From: Clostridiaceae bacterium
GTDB lineage: Bacteria > Bacillota > Clostridia > Oscillospirales > Butyricicoccaceae
Direction of reading: 5' to 3'
Length of the DNA stretch: 14,891 bases
Assembly (NCBI GenBank): GCA_018383195.1
Contig: JAGZOP010000047.1
Span: forward strand, 1 to 14,891
In this document: piece after piece, positions 1 through 4,934 of the stretch
Position numbering within the stretch: position 1 is the first letter of the stretch
How the letters are laid out: each line of letters starts with the position of its first letter
Made by a program: the position numbers and the translations under genes
The notes under the pieces: model-generated
Databases searched by the model: none
What the model was told of the DNA's origin: nothing
The model's input: the letters and a program-made list of their open reading frames with translations, nothing else

Positions 1-436
1 GGGGATTTCGCTCCAGCTCCAGCAGCGTCTCCATTGCCTTGTCATCTCCCTGCATAGCAAGGCAACTCATCAGGTTGGAGGCCGCGCTGGAATATTCCGT
101 GGACAACAGCGAATGAATCAGACCATCCCGCACATCGGCGGGAGCATGATAATAGATTTCACAGGGCCAGAACACCTCTGCGGCCAGTGCTGCCCGTTGG
201 ATCTCCGGGGCGATGGCATCATGGTAACCAAGCAGTTGCCAAAAGTCGGTGAACTCCGGGTCCTCCATATCAGCCAGCCGCTGGATGTTCTGAATCAGGT
301 TTCTTTGCTTTTCTGTGATTTGTTCCGGTGTCCAAGCAAGAGCAGCCTTCCGCTCCTGTTCAGATTTGCATTTCCAGCACAATCCCTCATAGCCCAAGGG
401 TGTCCCACAGCCGGGGCAGGTGTACTTCAGGCTCAT
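1..436 (-). CDS. Zinc-ribbon protein, 3' end outside the window (partial)
   Basis: An open frame of 145 codons runs off the left edge, so only the N-terminal part is visible. It starts MSLKYTCPGCGTPLGYEG and has two CxxC pairs (CPGC, then CWKC) within the first 25 residues, a typical structural zinc ribbon. The rest is acidic and helical, with LLGYHDAIAPEIQRAALAAE and SSAASNLMSCLAMQGDDKA, resembling helical-repeat or immunity-type proteins, but I do not recognise the family. The ATG at 436 is chosen because GGAG (446-449) lies 9 nt upstream. The gene is transcribed away from the XRE-SLOG module and is preceded by a long leader with a terminator-like hairpin, so its expression is probably controlled by attenuation. 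The function is unknown. The CDS call itself is secure from the ribosome binding site and the uninterrupted frame. Confidence 0.8.
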   Translation of the reverse strand, partial: MSLKYTCPGCGTPLGYEGLCWKCKSEQERKAALAWTPEQITEKQRNLIQNIQRLADMEDPEFTDFWQLLGYHDAIAPEIQRAALAAEVFWPCEIYYHAPADVRDGLIHSLLSTEYSSAASNLMSCLAMQGDDKAMETLLELERNP

Positions 437-627
437 ATTCTTTGACTCCTTTCCAAAGATAGAAAAACGCCCTGCGACACGCTGTCACTTGGACAGGCTG
501 ACGCAGGGCGTGAAAAGGCCGCAAGAGAGGAGCCACATCTATTTGCCGATGTGGTTTCTTCAACAGCTAAAATAATTCGTTCATATCTAAAAGCGACAAA
601 TGGCGCTATTCCATTCTGTGTGATCAT
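433..627 (-). CDS. Possible leader ORF, overlaps next gene by ATGA
   Basis: This 64-codon frame starts with MITQNGIAPFVAFRYERI at an ATG preceded by GTGGAG about 7 nt upstream. It runs through the hairpin at 533-554 and the terminator at 463-510, and stops at the TGA that overlaps the ATG of the downstream zinc-ribbon gene (ATGA, 433-436). Its second half is forced to follow the stems of the RNA structure and has no protein-like pattern, so only the first 35 or so codons would be plausible as a peptide. It may be a regulatory leader peptide whose translation alters terminator folding, with coupling through the ATGA. It may equally be an accidental open frame. Confidence 0.3.
   Translation of the reverse strand: MITQNGIAPFVAFRYERIILAVEETTSANRCGSSLAAFSRPASACPSDSVSQGVFLSLERSQRI
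463..510 (-). terminator. Intrinsic terminator/attenuator in leader
   Basis: Arms CGCCCTGCG (468-476) and CGCAGGGCG (502-510) pair perfectly. A second inner stem pairs CTGTC (482-486) with GACAG (492-496). On the minus strand the outer stem is followed directly by TTTTTCT (467 downward). It lies between the leader promoter and the ribosome binding site of the zinc-ribbon gene, only about 27 nt from its start codon, so it would end transcription before the gene unless it is disrupted. Confidence 0.75.
533..554 (-). promoter_or_regulatory. Leader hairpin upstream of the attenuator
   Basis: CCACATC (533-539) and GATGTGG (548-554) form a perfect 7-bp stem with an 8-nt loop. It is transcribed on the minus strand just before the terminator at 463-510. 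It is probably part of the same regulatory leader. No alternative antiterminator pairing was worked out by eye. Confidence 0.5.
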
Positions 628-684
628 ACGACTACTCCACAATATTAACAGCCCATAAGATATAAGGGCATAAATTTAAATTTT

Positions 685-693
685 ATTATACCA
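685..693 (-). promoter_or_regulatory. Extended -10 promoter for the attenuated leader
   Basis: On the minus strand the sequence reads TGGTATAAT: a perfect -10 box (690 down to 685) with the TGn extension. There is no good -35 at 16-18 bp, which is common for extended -10 promoters. A start near 678 would give a leader of about 240 nt before the ATG at 436. Confidence 0.55.
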
Positions 694-790
694 TAATCAG
701 TTTCAAGTTTGATTCTTTTTTATAGAAATTGAGAAGATGTTTACATTTTGTTCACGGAATGTTTTTTATTTTTTTGTCTTGATTCCAATT

Positions 791-817
791 CGCTAATACA
801 CACTCTGCGTATTAGCG
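791..817. promoter_or_regulatory. Inverted-repeat operator upstream of first XRE gene
   Basis: CGCTAATAC (791-799) and GTATTAGCG (809-817) are a perfect 9-bp inverted repeat with a 9-nt spacer. The same half-site recurs at 835-843 and upstream of the SLOG gene (1303-1333). It lies in the region divergent between the leader promoter and the XRE gene at 888. It is probably the binding site of that XRE protein. Confidence 0.7.
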
Positions 818-834
818 TTTCTGTATTGATACCT

Positions 835-850
835 CGCTAATACTTATACT
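835..850 (+). promoter_or_regulatory. Third operator half-site and TATACT -10-like box
   Basis: CGCTAATAC (835-843) repeats the half-site and almost touches TATACT (845-850), a plausible -10 for the XRE gene at 888. A protein bound here would block RNA polymerase, which suggests autoregulation. No convincing -35 is visible; TGTATT lies at 17-bp spacing and the same hexamer occurs at that spacing before the third gene of the module. Confidence 0.5.
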
Positions 851-887
851 AATTTGTATCGACACAGAAAGGGGCGGTGAAAGTTGA

Positions 888-1223
888 ATGATTGATAAGC
901 GTATTGGAGAACGAATCAAGCAATGCCGCGAGCAATTAGGTTTGACACAAGAACAGTTTGCCGAGCGTCTTGGTTTGACAACAAACTATATTTCCACCGT
1001 TGAGAGAGGCGCCTCTTTTCCGCGCTGCGAAAAATTGATTGCCATCATCAACGGACTTGAAACATCTGCGGATGCGATTTTCTGCGATGTTATAACGCAT
1101 ACCAGTGAGTACCGCTCTGGCATTCTCTCCGAGGAGCTGAAAGAGCTTCCGGCTGAAGAGCAGCAACGGATACTGGAAATCGTAGAATTAATGATTAAAC
1201 AAGCAAAAAAGAAGATGGATTGA
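888..1223 (+). CDS. XRE-family HTH transcriptional regulator (first of a pair)
   Basis: This 111-residue protein has a helix-turn-helix of the Cro/C1 (XRE) type at about residues 6-60: IGERIKQCREQLGLTQEQFAERLGL, then the recognition helix TTNYISTVERG and the usual hydrophobic closing helices. Residues 80-111 (LPAEEQQRILEIVELMIKQA) form a short C-terminal helix seen in many clostridial element regulators, probably for dimerisation. The ATG at 888 follows an AAGGGGCGGTGA ribosome binding region. The TTG just upstream (884) meets an in-frame stop. Three copies of a 9-bp half-site lie in its promoter region and two more lie before the next gene. It therefore probably represses itself and the SLOG gene. 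A terminator follows directly. The other XRE at 2077 has the same length and register. Confidence 0.93.
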   Translation: MIDKRIGERIKQCREQLGLTQEQFAERLGLTTNYISTVERGASFPRCEKLIAIINGLETSADAIFCDVITHTSEYRSGILSEELKELPAEEQQRILEIVELMIKQAKKKMD

Positions 1224-1232
1224 CTCATTTCG

Positions 1233-1268
1233 AGGGCTGCAAGGGTTTCTTGCGGCCCTTCGTTTTAT
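1233..1268 (+). terminator. Intrinsic terminator after first XRE gene
   Basis: AGGGCTGCAAG (1233-1243) pairs with CTTGCGGCCCT (1249-1259) with one G-T pair and a 5-nt loop. It is followed by the T-rich stretch TCGTTTTATTT. It lies 10 nt after the stop codon, so the SLOG gene needs its own promoter. Confidence 0.85.
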
Positions 1269-1269
1269 T

Positions 1270-1300
1270 TCGACACATTTTGCGTAGTGTATGCTATACT
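1270..1300 (+). promoter_or_regulatory. Promoter of the SLOG gene
   Basis: TGCTATACT (1292-1300) is an extended -10 box. TCGACA (1270-1275), a 5/6 match to the -35 consensus, lies 19 bp upstream. The operator at 1303-1333 covers the expected transcription start, which fits repression by an XRE protein. Confidence 0.55.
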
Positions 1301-1302
1301 AT

Positions 1303-1333
1303 GTATTAGCGATATAGCTTAATACGCTAATAC
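1303..1333. promoter_or_regulatory. Inverted-repeat operator before the SLOG gene
   Basis: GTATTAGCG (1303-1311) and CGCTAATAC (1325-1333) are a perfect 9-bp inverted repeat with a 13-nt spacer, using the same half-site as at 791-843. The half-sites face each other here, while those at 791-817 are in the opposite order. It lies just downstream of the -10 box and immediately before the AGGAGG of the SLOG gene. Confidence 0.7.
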
Positions 1334-1350
1334 ATAGGAGGAGCATCAGC

Positions 1351-1908
1351 ATGAAAATCACAAATCTATTTCGTATGTCTTCTGATAAAGGCCGAACCTG
1401 TGCTTTCACAGGCCACAGACCTCAGAACTTACCATTCCGTTTTAATGAGAATGATGATCGGTGCATTGCGTTAAAGCAAAAACTCCGCGATTGTATCGTG
1501 CAGTTGATTGAGCAAGAAGGTGTCCGGCACTTCATTTCGGGAATGGCTATTGGCGTGGACATGTACGCCGCTGAAATCGTTCTTGAACTGAAAGCAGAGT
1601 ATCCTTTCATCACGCTGGAAGCTGCTATTCCTTGTGAAACACAGGCTGCAAAATGGTCCGAACCTTTGAGAGACCGATACTATAAAATCGCAGAGCTGTG
1701 TGATCATGAAACCATGCTCCAGAAACAATATACATCAGACTGCATGCAGAAAAGGAACCAATACATGGTAAATCATGCTGATATACTGCTTGCCGTTTGG
1801 GATGGATCATCGAGCGGAACCGGCTCCACTGTAAGATACGCCCGTACAAAAAATAAAGCAGTCTGGATTATTGATCCATGTTCCCTTGAGCTTACCCGTG
1901 CAGGTTGA
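1351..1908 (+). CDS. SLOG (DUF1273/YpsA-like) Rossmann-fold protein
   Basis: The 185-residue protein carries the hallmarks of the DUF1273/YpsA branch of the SLOG superfamily: RTCAFTGHRPQ at residues 16-25, SGMAIGVDMYAAE at 63-75, an RNQYMVNHAD segment near 135-144, and VWDGSSSGTGSTVRYA at 149-164. SLOG domains are Rossmann-like folds that bind or process nucleotide-type ligands; the ligand here cannot be read from the sequence. The ATG at 1351 follows AGGAGG (1336-1341). The gene is flanked by two XRE regulators and has an operator of the first regulator's type in its promoter. It could be a small-molecule sensor for element control or an effector of a defence-type module. The family call is firm and the role is inference. 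Confidence 0.85.
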   Translation: MKITNLFRMSSDKGRTCAFTGHRPQNLPFRFNENDDRCIALKQKLRDCIVQLIEQEGVRHFISGMAIGVDMYAAEIVLELKAEYPFITLEAAIPCETQAAKWSEPLRDRYYKIAELCDHETMLQKQYTSDCMQKRNQYMVNHADILLAVWDGSSSGTGSTVRYARTKNKAVWIIDPCSLELTRAG

Positions 1909-1978
1909 TTGTATATTGAGGTCAAAATGTAGTCTCTATTATTGGATATTATAAGATAAATTTCACCAACAATCAATA

Positions 1979-2006
1979 CCATTAGAGTTTCTGTCAACGC
2001 TAATGG
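1979..2006. promoter_or_regulatory. Variant inverted-repeat operator before second XRE gene
   Basis: CCATTAGAG (1979-1987) and CGCTAATGG (1998-2006) form an 8-of-9 inverted repeat with a 10-nt spacer. The core ATTAG is shared with the half-site GTATTAGCG, but the outer bases are CC in place of GT. It lies about 70 bp before the XRE gene at 2077. Probably a site for the second regulator. Confidence 0.55.
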
Positions 2007-2033
2007 AATGTGTATTCTTTCTTGGACTCAATC

Positions 2034-2053
2034 TATACTATTAGTGGTACTAT
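2034..2053 (+). promoter_or_regulatory. Likely promoter/operator region of second XRE gene
   Basis: TATACT (2034-2039) overlaps CTATTAGTG (2038-2046), which resembles the CCATTAGAG half-site. The same TATACT box occurs before the other two genes of the module, and TGTATT lies 17 bp upstream as it does for the first XRE gene. TACTAT (2048-2053) is an alternative -10. The exact promoter is uncertain. Confidence 0.35.
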
Positions 2054-2076
2054 ATACACTCGCAGGAGGTATCACG

Positions 2077-2412
2077 ATGGAACTTGAGTCCATAGGAAGA
2101 AATATACGCAAGTTCCGTTTGATGAGGAATCTGCGACAAGAAGACCTGGCAGAGATGGCTGGGTTGAGTATCAACTATGTCGGTGCGCTGGAGCGGGGAG
2201 AAAAAATACCATCACTCGAAACCTTCATTGTACTCTTGAACGCTTTGGAGGTATCATCCGATATGGTGCTGAGCAGTCTATTGGTGGAGAAGCATCAGGC
2301 TGATGCTTCTCGTCTGATGGACCGAATGCAAAATCTTCCAGCTTACGATATAGAACGCATTCTTGCGGTAGTTGATGTGCTTATACAGTATTCAAGTATG
2401 GATCAAGAGTAA
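2077..2412 (+). CDS. XRE-family HTH transcriptional regulator (second of a pair)
   Basis: This protein has 111 residues, starting MELESIGRNIRKFRLMRNL at the ATG with AGGAGGT (2064-2070) 6 nt upstream. A longer reading from 2008 adds a stretch with no ribosome binding site that overlaps the promoter, so it is rejected. The XRE helix-turn-helix covers about residues 6-60, with the recognition-helix region SINYVGALERG against TTNYISTVERG in the first regulator. The C-terminal helix (LPAYDIERILAVVDVLIQ) matches the same region of the paralogue. The variant operator upstream suggests a related but distinct DNA specificity. It is the last rightward gene before the bidirectional terminator. Confidence 0.92.
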   Translation: MELESIGRNIRKFRLMRNLRQEDLAEMAGLSINYVGALERGEKIPSLETFIVLLNALEVSSDMVLSSLLVEKHQADASRLMDRMQNLPAYDIERILAVVDVLIQYSSMDQE

Positions 2413-2494
2413 GTTATTGTTTCTTTTCTGAATTAGTGCTTCTTAGAGTGGGCACTTCTGGTTGGTTCATCATGACCCTATCCTTGGTTCACCT

Positions 2495-2536
2495 AAAAAG
2501 CAGACTCTCCCCCTGGCGGGAAGAGTCTGCTTTTTT
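2495..2536. terminator. Bidirectional intrinsic terminator between convergent units
   Basis: The arms at 2495-2508 and 2522-2535 are a perfect 14-bp inverted repeat (AAAAAGCAGACTCT and its complement) with a C/G-rich loop. It gives a T-run on either strand: TTTTTT at 2531-2536 on the plus strand and TTTTT at 2499-2495 on the minus strand. It closes the XRE module from the left and the conjugation operon from the right. Confidence 0.9.
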
Positions 2537-2560
2537 GCGTTTGATTTTTCAGTGACACAC

Positions 2561-2815
2561 TTAGGTAATCTGGTACAGGTTAGAAGTGTAGCTGCCATTT
2601 TCTCGCCAACGAGGATCTTTTCGAAGCAGTCCAGCTCTAACGAGATCATCCAACGCTCGTTTGACAGTAGAACGGGAAAGCCCAAGTTCCAATGCAATGG
2701 TCTTAATGGCCGGCCAGCAGCGGCCTTCACTGTCTGCCCGGTCCTTGAGATACATATAGACGCTCTTGGCCCGATGGCTCAGATCCGAAGCATAGATACT
2801 GCGAAATCCATTCAT
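2561..2815 (-). CDS. Small winged helix-turn-helix protein
   Basis: This 84-residue protein, the last gene of the leftward operon, begins MNGFRSIYASDLSHRAKSVY. It has a winged-HTH pattern at about residues 14-70: AKSVYMYLKDRAD, then CWPAIKTIALELGLSRSTVKRALDDLVRAGLLRK and a wing ending SNLYQIT. This matches the HTH_36 type found at the N-terminus of replication initiators and as stand-alone proteins in clostridial conjugative elements. The ATG at 2815 follows GGAGGTG (2823-2829) and lies 18 nt after the virD4 stop. It may bind element DNA for replication or regulation. No replication catalytic domain is present, so a full initiator role is unlikely. Confidence 0.8.
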   Translation of the reverse strand: MNGFRSIYASDLSHRAKSVYMYLKDRADSEGRCWPAIKTIALELGLSRSTVKRALDDLVRAGLLRKDPRWRENGSYTSNLYQIT

Positions 2816-2833
2816 GTTCCTATTTCACCTCCG

Positions 2834-4645
2834 TCAGGGGCGCAATATTGTTTTACGGGAATTTTTCTCAGCCTGCATACCATGATTCATACCGCCGACG
2901 GCCGCAGGCACATCCTGCGGCGGCTCCTCCTCAGCCACAGTTCCATAGTGGCGGCGGATGATGGATTCTTCCAACTCCTGCTTATCTGCATAAGCCACAG
3001 CCCGCTGTGCCTTCTCCGGCACCTCATAGGGCTCTCCAAACCGGATGCCCCAGTCGAGAAACAATCGCAGTTTGACCTTCATGGGATGAACACCGGTCTT
3101 GGCTACAATAAAGCTACCCTTGGGCATGGACTTAAGCTCATCTGGCGTCATGAGGGGGCGCTCTATCATCTGGAGGGACTGGCTGGGGTCATTCTTGCCG
3201 CGAGAGATACTTCCGCTCATCACTGTGCGGCTGCCAAGTGCTTTGGACAGCTCCACAGCTGTCTGGCTGGCCGGAGCGAAACCGCCGTAAAGGTTGACCT
3301 GGCAGTTATCCACAATCACTTCAGCGCCTTCCGCACCGTAGTTTTTCTTAAGCTGACCTGTGATACTCTGTACAATGGGTACCAGCATGAGTCCTCTGGA
3401 ACGAGAGGCGGAGAACATCAGCTCCAACGACTGGATGGGAGGGCAGGTGCCCAGCTCATCTGCAAAGAAGACCACTCGATTCTTGAGTCGCCCACCGTTC
3501 TCGTCGGCCACGGTGAGGATCTCACGGTACAGATTCTGGAGAATCAGGGATACCATGAAATACTTGGTCTGATCCTCCTCGGGCAGTACGATAAAGATGG
3601 CAGATTTCTCATTACAGAATTTCTCAGCATCAATGGCGGTATCAAAGCAGAGAATCTGCTCCATCTCTGAATCGAGGAAGGCATTGAGCCTGGACAGCAC
3701 CGTGGAGATTACAGAGGCCATGGCCTGTTCCGCAGTATTGAGAGCGGAACCTGCAAACCAGCGTGCCTTGTGGTTGGGCGGGAGTTTCTCCAGTAGAATC
3801 TGGAATTGGTTTTTCCCCTTTACCTTGGACGGGGCTAAAAGCTCCTGCACCAGCTTGAATACAGAAACGATGTGCCGTTTCTCAACCGGATTTCCATTCT
3901 CATCTTCAGTGGGCAGATACTCTGCCACCAGCAGAAACATGGCTGTCAACAGCCCCTCGGCACTGTCGTAGAAAAAGGCGTTTTGTCCATACTGGGCGCT
4001 GTCGCCGCCGCTGGTGTTGATCAGTGTCTTGGCCAGGATCTTGGAATACTTCTCCGCTTTTGCCTTTGCAGCCAAGTCGTTGGGATTGGCTTTGTAGATG
4101 TCCATATACTTGTTGATGAGATGGAGTAGGTTGTTACCATCTGACCGAGTGGGATTTCGGAGGTCCAACACAGCAATCTGATAACCATAGAAATCTTTTG
4201 CAATGCCTGCATAGTTGCGGTACAGATCTCCCTTGGTATCAGTGCAGAGAAAGGACATCCCAGACGCAAGGGCATATTCAATGTTGGGGTATAAAAAGAA
4301 CGCTGTCTTACCAGCGCCGCTGGCAGCGGTGACCATGGCATGGATGTCATCAGTGTCCACCAGAGCAGTGACATGATTCTTGGGGCCTTCACATCCGAGG
4401 ATGAGGCCCTGTTTTTCCGGCAGGTGCTCTCCTTTGCGCCATAGCTCCGGTTCAAAGGGAATGTGGGCGTAAGTCTGGCGAATCTCCTGCTTGGTAGCCC
4501 ATCGTGCTGTCCCGTGCTGGCCATCGCCTACTGTTTTGGATTTGATTCCGTCCAGCGTATAATAGTGTGAGATAAATGCAAGTCCACCGATTACAAGAAA
4601 CATGACGGCAGATACCGCAATCAGTGTGATTACTTGAGATGGCAT
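2834..4645 (-). CDS. virD4: VirD4/TraG-type coupling ATPase (T4CP)
   Basis: The 603-residue protein has one N-terminal membrane segment (about residues 5-27), then GDGQHGTARWA (40-50), a motif common in clostridial VirD4 proteins. The Walker A is AASGAGKT (107-114) and the Walker B is VVFFADELGT (391-400, D396/E397), followed by SRSRGLMLVPIVQS. These are the hallmarks of type IV coupling proteins, which bring the relaxase-DNA complex to the mating channel at the inner face of the membrane and drive DNA transport by ATP hydrolysis. The first position of the Walker A is alanine where glycine is usual. The length is normal for the VirD4-like CD1115-type group of Firmicute elements. The ATG at 4645 follows AAAGGAGG. 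It is separated from its operon neighbour by an antisense mini-gene. Confidence 0.95.
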   Translation of the reverse strand: MPSQVITLIAVSAVMFLVIGGLAFISHYYTLDGIKSKTVGDGQHGTARWATKQEIRQTYAHIPFEPELWRKGEHLPEKQGLILGCEGPKNHVTALVDTDDIHAMVTAASGAGKTAFFLYPNIEYALASGMSFLCTDTKGDLYRNYAGIAKDFYGYQIAVLDLRNPTRSDGNNLLHLINKYMDIYKANPNDLAAKAKAEKYSKILAKTLINTSGGDSAQYGQNAFFYDSAEGLLTAMFLLVAEYLPTEDENGNPVEKRHIVSVFKLVQELLAPSKVKGKNQFQILLEKLPPNHKARWFAGSALNTAEQAMASVISTVLSRLNAFLDSEMEQILCFDTAIDAEKFCNEKSAIFIVLPEEDQTKYFMVSLILQNLYREILTVADENGGRLKNRVVFFADELGTCPPIQSLELMFSASRSRGLMLVPIVQSITGQLKKNYGAEGAEVIVDNCQVNLYGGFAPASQTAVELSKALGSRTVMSGSISRGKNDPSQSLQMIERPLMTPDELKSMPKGSFIVAKTGVHPMKVKLRLFLDWGIRFGEPYEVPEKAQRAVAYADKQELEESIIRRHYGTVAEEEPPQDVPAAVGGMNHGMQAEKNSRKTILRP

Positions 4646-4657
4646 GATTTCCTCCTT

Positions 4658-4681
4658 TGGTATCAGGAAGACTTAATACCA
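4658..4681. repeat. Short inverted repeat upstream of virD4
   Basis: TGGTAT (4658-4663) and ATACCA (4676-4681) form a 6-bp inverted repeat in the space between virD4 and the divergent mini-gene. On the minus strand TGGTATTAA within it also looks like an extended -10. It could be an operator or a virD4 promoter. The evidence is weak. Confidence 0.3.
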
Positions 4682-4710
4682 GAAGGGGGATGTTCAGGAC
4701 ATCATTTGTC

Positions 4711-4719
4711 TGCTATAAT
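4711..4719 (+). promoter_or_regulatory. Extended -10 promoter for antisense zinc-ribbon gene
   Basis: TGCTATAAT (4711-4719) is a perfect -10 with the TGn extension on the plus strand, 24 nt before the TTG start at 4743. The -35 region is poor (TGTTCA at 17-bp spacing). Confidence 0.6.
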
Positions 4720-4742
4720 GAGAACATATCGAGGTGATTGAT

Positions 4743-4910
4743 TTGATTTGCGCGTGTGACAACTGCCACTATCTGTTTGACGCACCGGAACTGCCGGAGC
4801 AGTGTCCGGACTGCGGGAAGTGGGAGACCCGCTTGGCTACTAAAGACGAACAATCGGAATTTATCAACCGTACCACAAGCGGCAGCGATAAAGAGGAGGA
4901 ATGGATTTAA
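4743..4910 (+). CDS. Mini rubredoxin-like zinc-ribbon protein (55 aa, TTG start)
   Basis: A 55-residue frame on the plus strand starts at TTG with GAGGTG (4731-4736) 6 nt upstream and an extended -10 promoter before it. The protein reads ICACDNCHYLFDAPELPEQ, then CPDCGKWE. Two cysteine pairs (CDNC and CPDC, about 16 residues apart) form a rubredoxin-like zinc or iron knuckle, followed by a charged tail. It lies on the opposite strand between virD4 and the primase-like gene, an otherwise leftward operon, and its 3' end is folded into a terminator stem. The function is unknown. Such tiny zinc ribbons may bind protein or nucleic acid or carry a metal. It may be under-annotated because of its size and TTG start. 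Confidence 0.72.
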   Translation: MICACDNCHYLFDAPELPEQCPDCGKWETRLATKDEQSEFINRTTSGSDKEEEWI

Positions 4911-4934
4911 TCCAGTCCTCCTCTTTGCTGTTTT
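4890..4934 (+). terminator. Terminator overlapping end of the mini-gene
   Basis: AAAGAGGAGGA (4890-4900) pairs with TCCTCCTCTTT (4916-4926), with a further inner stem TGGAT/ATCCA. GCTGTTTT follows on the plus strand. The stop codon of the mini-gene lies in the loop. The minus strand has no T-run after the stem, so the operon probably reads through. Confidence 0.65.

Noticed and set aside
436..690. T-box or known metabolite riboswitch in the leader
   Set aside because: No T-box consensus or known aptamer core could be seen. Only hairpins, a terminator and a possible leader ORF are supported.
2008..2076. Longer N-terminus for the second XRE regulator
   Set aside because: The added 23 codons overlap operator and -10-like sequences and have no RBS. 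AGGAGGT sits correctly before the ATG at 2077.
2462..3670. Long plus-strand open frame (402 codons)
   Set aside because: It is antisense to virD4, whose Walker motifs, RBS and full length are clear. The plus-strand product has no domain pattern and starts inside the terminator.
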